Shown here piece after piece: positions 62,363-64,000 of a DNA stretch of 64,000 nt. The translations under genes and the position numbers were made by a program. The number at the start of each line of letters is the position of its first letter. Within the stretch, counting starts at the first letter, position 1. This DNA is from Gluconacetobacter entanii (GTDB lineage Bacteria > Pseudomonadota > Alphaproteobacteria > Acetobacterales > Acetobacteraceae): contig NZ_NKUF01000004.1 of NCBI RefSeq assembly GCF_003206495.1, positions 62,001 to 126,000 of the forward strand. Reading direction: 5' to 3'. The notes beneath the pieces are model-generated. The model ran no database searches. It saw only the letters and a program-made list of their open reading frames with translations, and was not told the origin of the DNA.

Positions 62363-63673
62363 TCAGGGCGTGCCCAGTGTCATATCGAGGCGCTGCATCA
62401 TACGCGGCAGCGGGATCTGCACTTCGGTGATGGGCAGGCTTTTCGTGCCCGAAGATTTCATCGTAAAGGCCGGTAGCCTGCCAGCCATCAGTAGCGCGGC
62501 AAGATGCGCCTGGTCATCCGGCAGGCCTGCATGGCGGGCTTCGTTTTCCTTCATCGTGATGGTCTGCTGGTCCGCCGCGTCCGCGTTCTGCTGCGGCATC
62601 GGTGTCCCGGGAATTTCCTTGTCCCGTTTATCGGCGCCCGTTGTGTCCAGCGTCACGTCCACGGCCTGCAATGTCAGGCGCCCCACATTCTGGGCAATGT
62701 TGAACACCGTCATTGGATTGAGGCCACGGACATTGTGGTCCAGCACCGACAGGGTGGCGGTATCAAGCAGCACGGGCGAGAAGTTGCCCAATTGAATCTT
62801 GCCATGCCAGTTGCCGAAATTCGGGAAATTCCCGCTACTCGTCATGGTCATCACTGACGTGTTTTTCTGCAGGCCATACCCGATGTTCAGGCTGCCCTGC
62901 AGCGTGTTGTAACCCTCCTGCCCCACTTCCCGGGCAAAAGATGCCAGCGTGCCCGGGATCGGTGCGCCGGGACCTGCAGCGACGATTTTCTGGACAGGGA
63001 GCGTGATCCCGGAGAACGAGAGGTCAAGGTAATAGGGTATCGTGTGCGCCGTATCGATACGCGAAATGTCCACGCTGCTGGCCGTGATATCCACCGCAGG
63101 CGCGACGTGCCATTTCACGTCCGACAGCGACACCGTACCGAAAAGCGAGGTACTGACGCTGCCATATTCCACGACACCCAGCAGGTTCATGGACTGCAGG
63201 GCGTCATGCACGCCCTTTTCCGCCTTCTGTGAGGCATGATGGTGGGCGATCCCCCACCCGATCAGCACAAGGCAGCCGATCCCCCCTGCCCCGGCCTGCA
63301 GCCACCGGCGATATTTCTGCATGAAGGAACGACGGTTTTTTGCATCGCCGAGTTCATGTGCGGCCTTGGTCATGTATTCGGCCGCCGAACGCTGCGCCGC
63401 CTTGACCTTCGGGGCCTGTGCCACCATGAAATCGGACGTACGATGGGAAAACGCCTTCAGGCCCTGCCCAATCTGTTCCAGTGCTTCGTCCGCCCTGGCC
63501 GAACTGCCCATGCCTGTACCCGTGGCGATGCCTCCGCGCGCCAGAAGCGCGCCGGGCGGGATCAGCGGACTGAGGGGGGGCAGCAGTTTGCTCATTGGTG
63601 GCAGCAGCATGGAGGTATTGGCTGCTGCGGCCCCTGCCGGAGTGGGTGTGCCTGCGGTCTGCATTACCGTCAT
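62363..63673 (-). CDS. Single-pass membrane protein of unknown function
   Basis: A 436-residue protein. An N-terminal Pro/Ala/Gly-rich region (about 1-60) is followed by a helical segment rich in Ala and Lys (GQGLKAFSHRTSDFMVAQAPKV), one membrane helix at about 128-143 (AGGIGCLVLIGWGIA), and a mostly beta-type outside domain with repeats such as YGSVSTSLFGTVSLSDVKW. The layout recalls AsmA- or DUF945-like periplasmic proteins, but I cannot assign it. The start at 63673 has AGGGACG close by; an ATG at 63664 is possible. It follows the DUF4282-like gene by 23 bases. Confidence 0.7.
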   Translation of the reverse strand: MTVMQTAGTPTPAGAAAANTSMLLPPMSKLLPPLSPLIPPGALLARGGIATGTGMGSSARADEALEQIGQGLKAFSHRTSDFMVAQAPKVKAAQRSAAEYMTKAAHELGDAKNRRSFMQKYRRWLQAGAGGIGCLVLIGWGIAHHHASQKAEKGVHDALQSMNLLGVVEYGSVSTSLFGTVSLSDVKWHVAPAVDITASSVDISRIDTAHTIPYYLDLSFSGITLPVQKIVAAGPGAPIPGTLASFAREVGQEGYNTLQGSLNIGYGLQKNTSVMTMTSSGNFPNFGNWHGKIQLGNFSPVLLDTATLSVLDHNVRGLNPMTVFNIAQNVGRLTLQAVDVTLDTTGADKRDKEIPGTPMPQQNADAADQQTITMKENEARHAGLPDDQAHLAALLMAGRLPAFTMKSSGTKSLPITEVQIPLPRMMQRLDMTLGTP

Positions 63674-63696
63674 CGTCCCTTTGTCTGCGTACAGGA

Positions 63697-64000
63697 TCAG
63701 GCGTGCTTTTGCGTATTTTCGCGCTTCCATGCCAGTTCGTCGCGGATCATGAACACCACCAGCACGGTTTCACACCCGATGCGCGTCAGGATGATGCTGA
63801 GGACGGTCGTGATGAGGGCGACGATACTGCCCAGGATCAGGCCGATGATGGTCGGCAGTGTGGTGGATTCCCCCGCCATCTGCGCGGCATTGATGCACAG
63901 CACGAGGATGCTGATGAATGTCGCCAGCCCGGACAGCACGCAGAAGACCACGCCGATATAATAGAATATCTTCATGAACTGCGGGGTGATGAGCGTATCG
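63697..64000 (-). CDS. DUF4282-like membrane protein, N-terminus outside the window
   Basis: The frame is open to the window edge. Visible residues start DTLITPQFMKIFYYIG and run to a basic end (WKRENTQKHA). Two hydrophobic helices are clear: about IGVVFCVLSGLATFISILVLC and IIGLILGSIVALITTVLSII, followed by the TRIGCETVLVVFMIRDEL block. That combination, including L-x-P before the first helix and a C/E-containing block after the second, resembles DUF4282. The family's role is unknown. An internal ATG at 63975 would give a 92-residue protein, but the preceding residues look native, so the gene probably starts outside. Confidence 0.75.
   Translation of the reverse strand, partial: DTLITPQFMKIFYYIGVVFCVLSGLATFISILVLCINAAQMAGESTTLPTIIGLILGSIVALITTVLSIILTRIGCETVLVVFMIRDELAWKRENTQKHA

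Noticed and set aside
1-64000. CRISPR arrays, insertion sequences, prophage genes or att sites
   Set aside because: No regularly spaced repeats, no transposase or integrase-like frames and no terminal repeats with target duplications were seen; the dispersed hairpin elements carry no coding sequence.

Overview
The window looks like the chromosome of an acetic acid bacterium (Acetobacteraceae, Alphaproteobacteria; Komagataeibacter or Gluconacetobacter would fit). The clues are high GC, a LexA operator of the alphaproteobacterial direct-repeat type (GAAC-N7-GAAC), alphaproteobacterial gene neighbourhoods (moeA-lexA; comF-grxC-DUF1178; sdhE-mfd beside recG; bolA/DnaJ/cobS-cobT), a periplasmic PaoABC-type molybdenum aldehyde oxidase, a Tat-exported lactonase and a galU-phosphohexomutase pair. 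The genus is inference. This is mainly core chromosome: I see no rRNA, insertion sequence, prophage or CRISPR array, and one tRNA.

Layout. 1-2.3 kb: end of rpmG, moeA and lexA with its SOS box. 2.3-6.9 kb: biotin locus, with bioF-bioH-like-bioCD (a BioC-BioD fusion) divergent from bioA. 6.9-9.5 kb: small regulator-like protein, DUF4167 protein, prmC and a small secreted protein. 9.6-16.8 kb: minus-strand run lysC, nitronate monooxygenase-like, rodZ-like, ispG, hisS, prfA. 17-22.3 kb: ubiG, lactonase, DUF2147 protein, a DUF1178 gene split by an in-frame TGA, grxC, comF, and a divergent methyltransferase. 22.3-26 kb: moaA, a DUF3553 protein, phosphohexomutase and galU. 26.3-32 kb: tRNA-Leu(GAG), lipB, a LolA-like lipoprotein, bolA, a J-domain protein, cobS and cobT. 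32-42.7 kb: PLP decarboxylase, a bile-acid-symporter-like transporter, a secreted protein, mfd, sdhE, recG and a TetR regulator. 43-50 kb: double cold-shock protein, smpB, dapA, pheA, kdsB, cytochrome c, hisN-like phosphatase and serA. 50-54 kb: paoC-paoB-paoA. 54-64 kb: M1 peptidase, HlyIII-like protein, SDR, DedA, a benzoylformate-decarboxylase-like enzyme, a nucleotidyltransferase and two membrane proteins, the last running off the window.

How genes connect. MoaA and MoeA make the molybdopterin cofactor that PaoABC needs. The phosphohexomutase and GalU are consecutive steps to UDP-glucose, the precursor of cellulose and other exopolysaccharides. BioF, BioA, BioC, BioD and the BioH-like hydrolase cover biotin synthesis except BioB, which is absent here. 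LexA, Mfd and RecG serve DNA repair, and PrfA with PrmC translation termination. LysC and DapA are two steps of the lysine/diaminopimelate pathway.

The main non-genic signal is a dispersed repeat of about 80 bp with near-inverted ends and internal hairpins. Its four copies (about 32.1, 35.8, 50.0 and 62.3 kb) all lie between convergent genes. Other observations of note are the in-frame TGA in the DUF1178 gene, the BioC-BioD fusion, a HlyIII/PAQR protein with two expected zinc-ligand histidines replaced by Asn, and a LolA-like protein with a lipobox.
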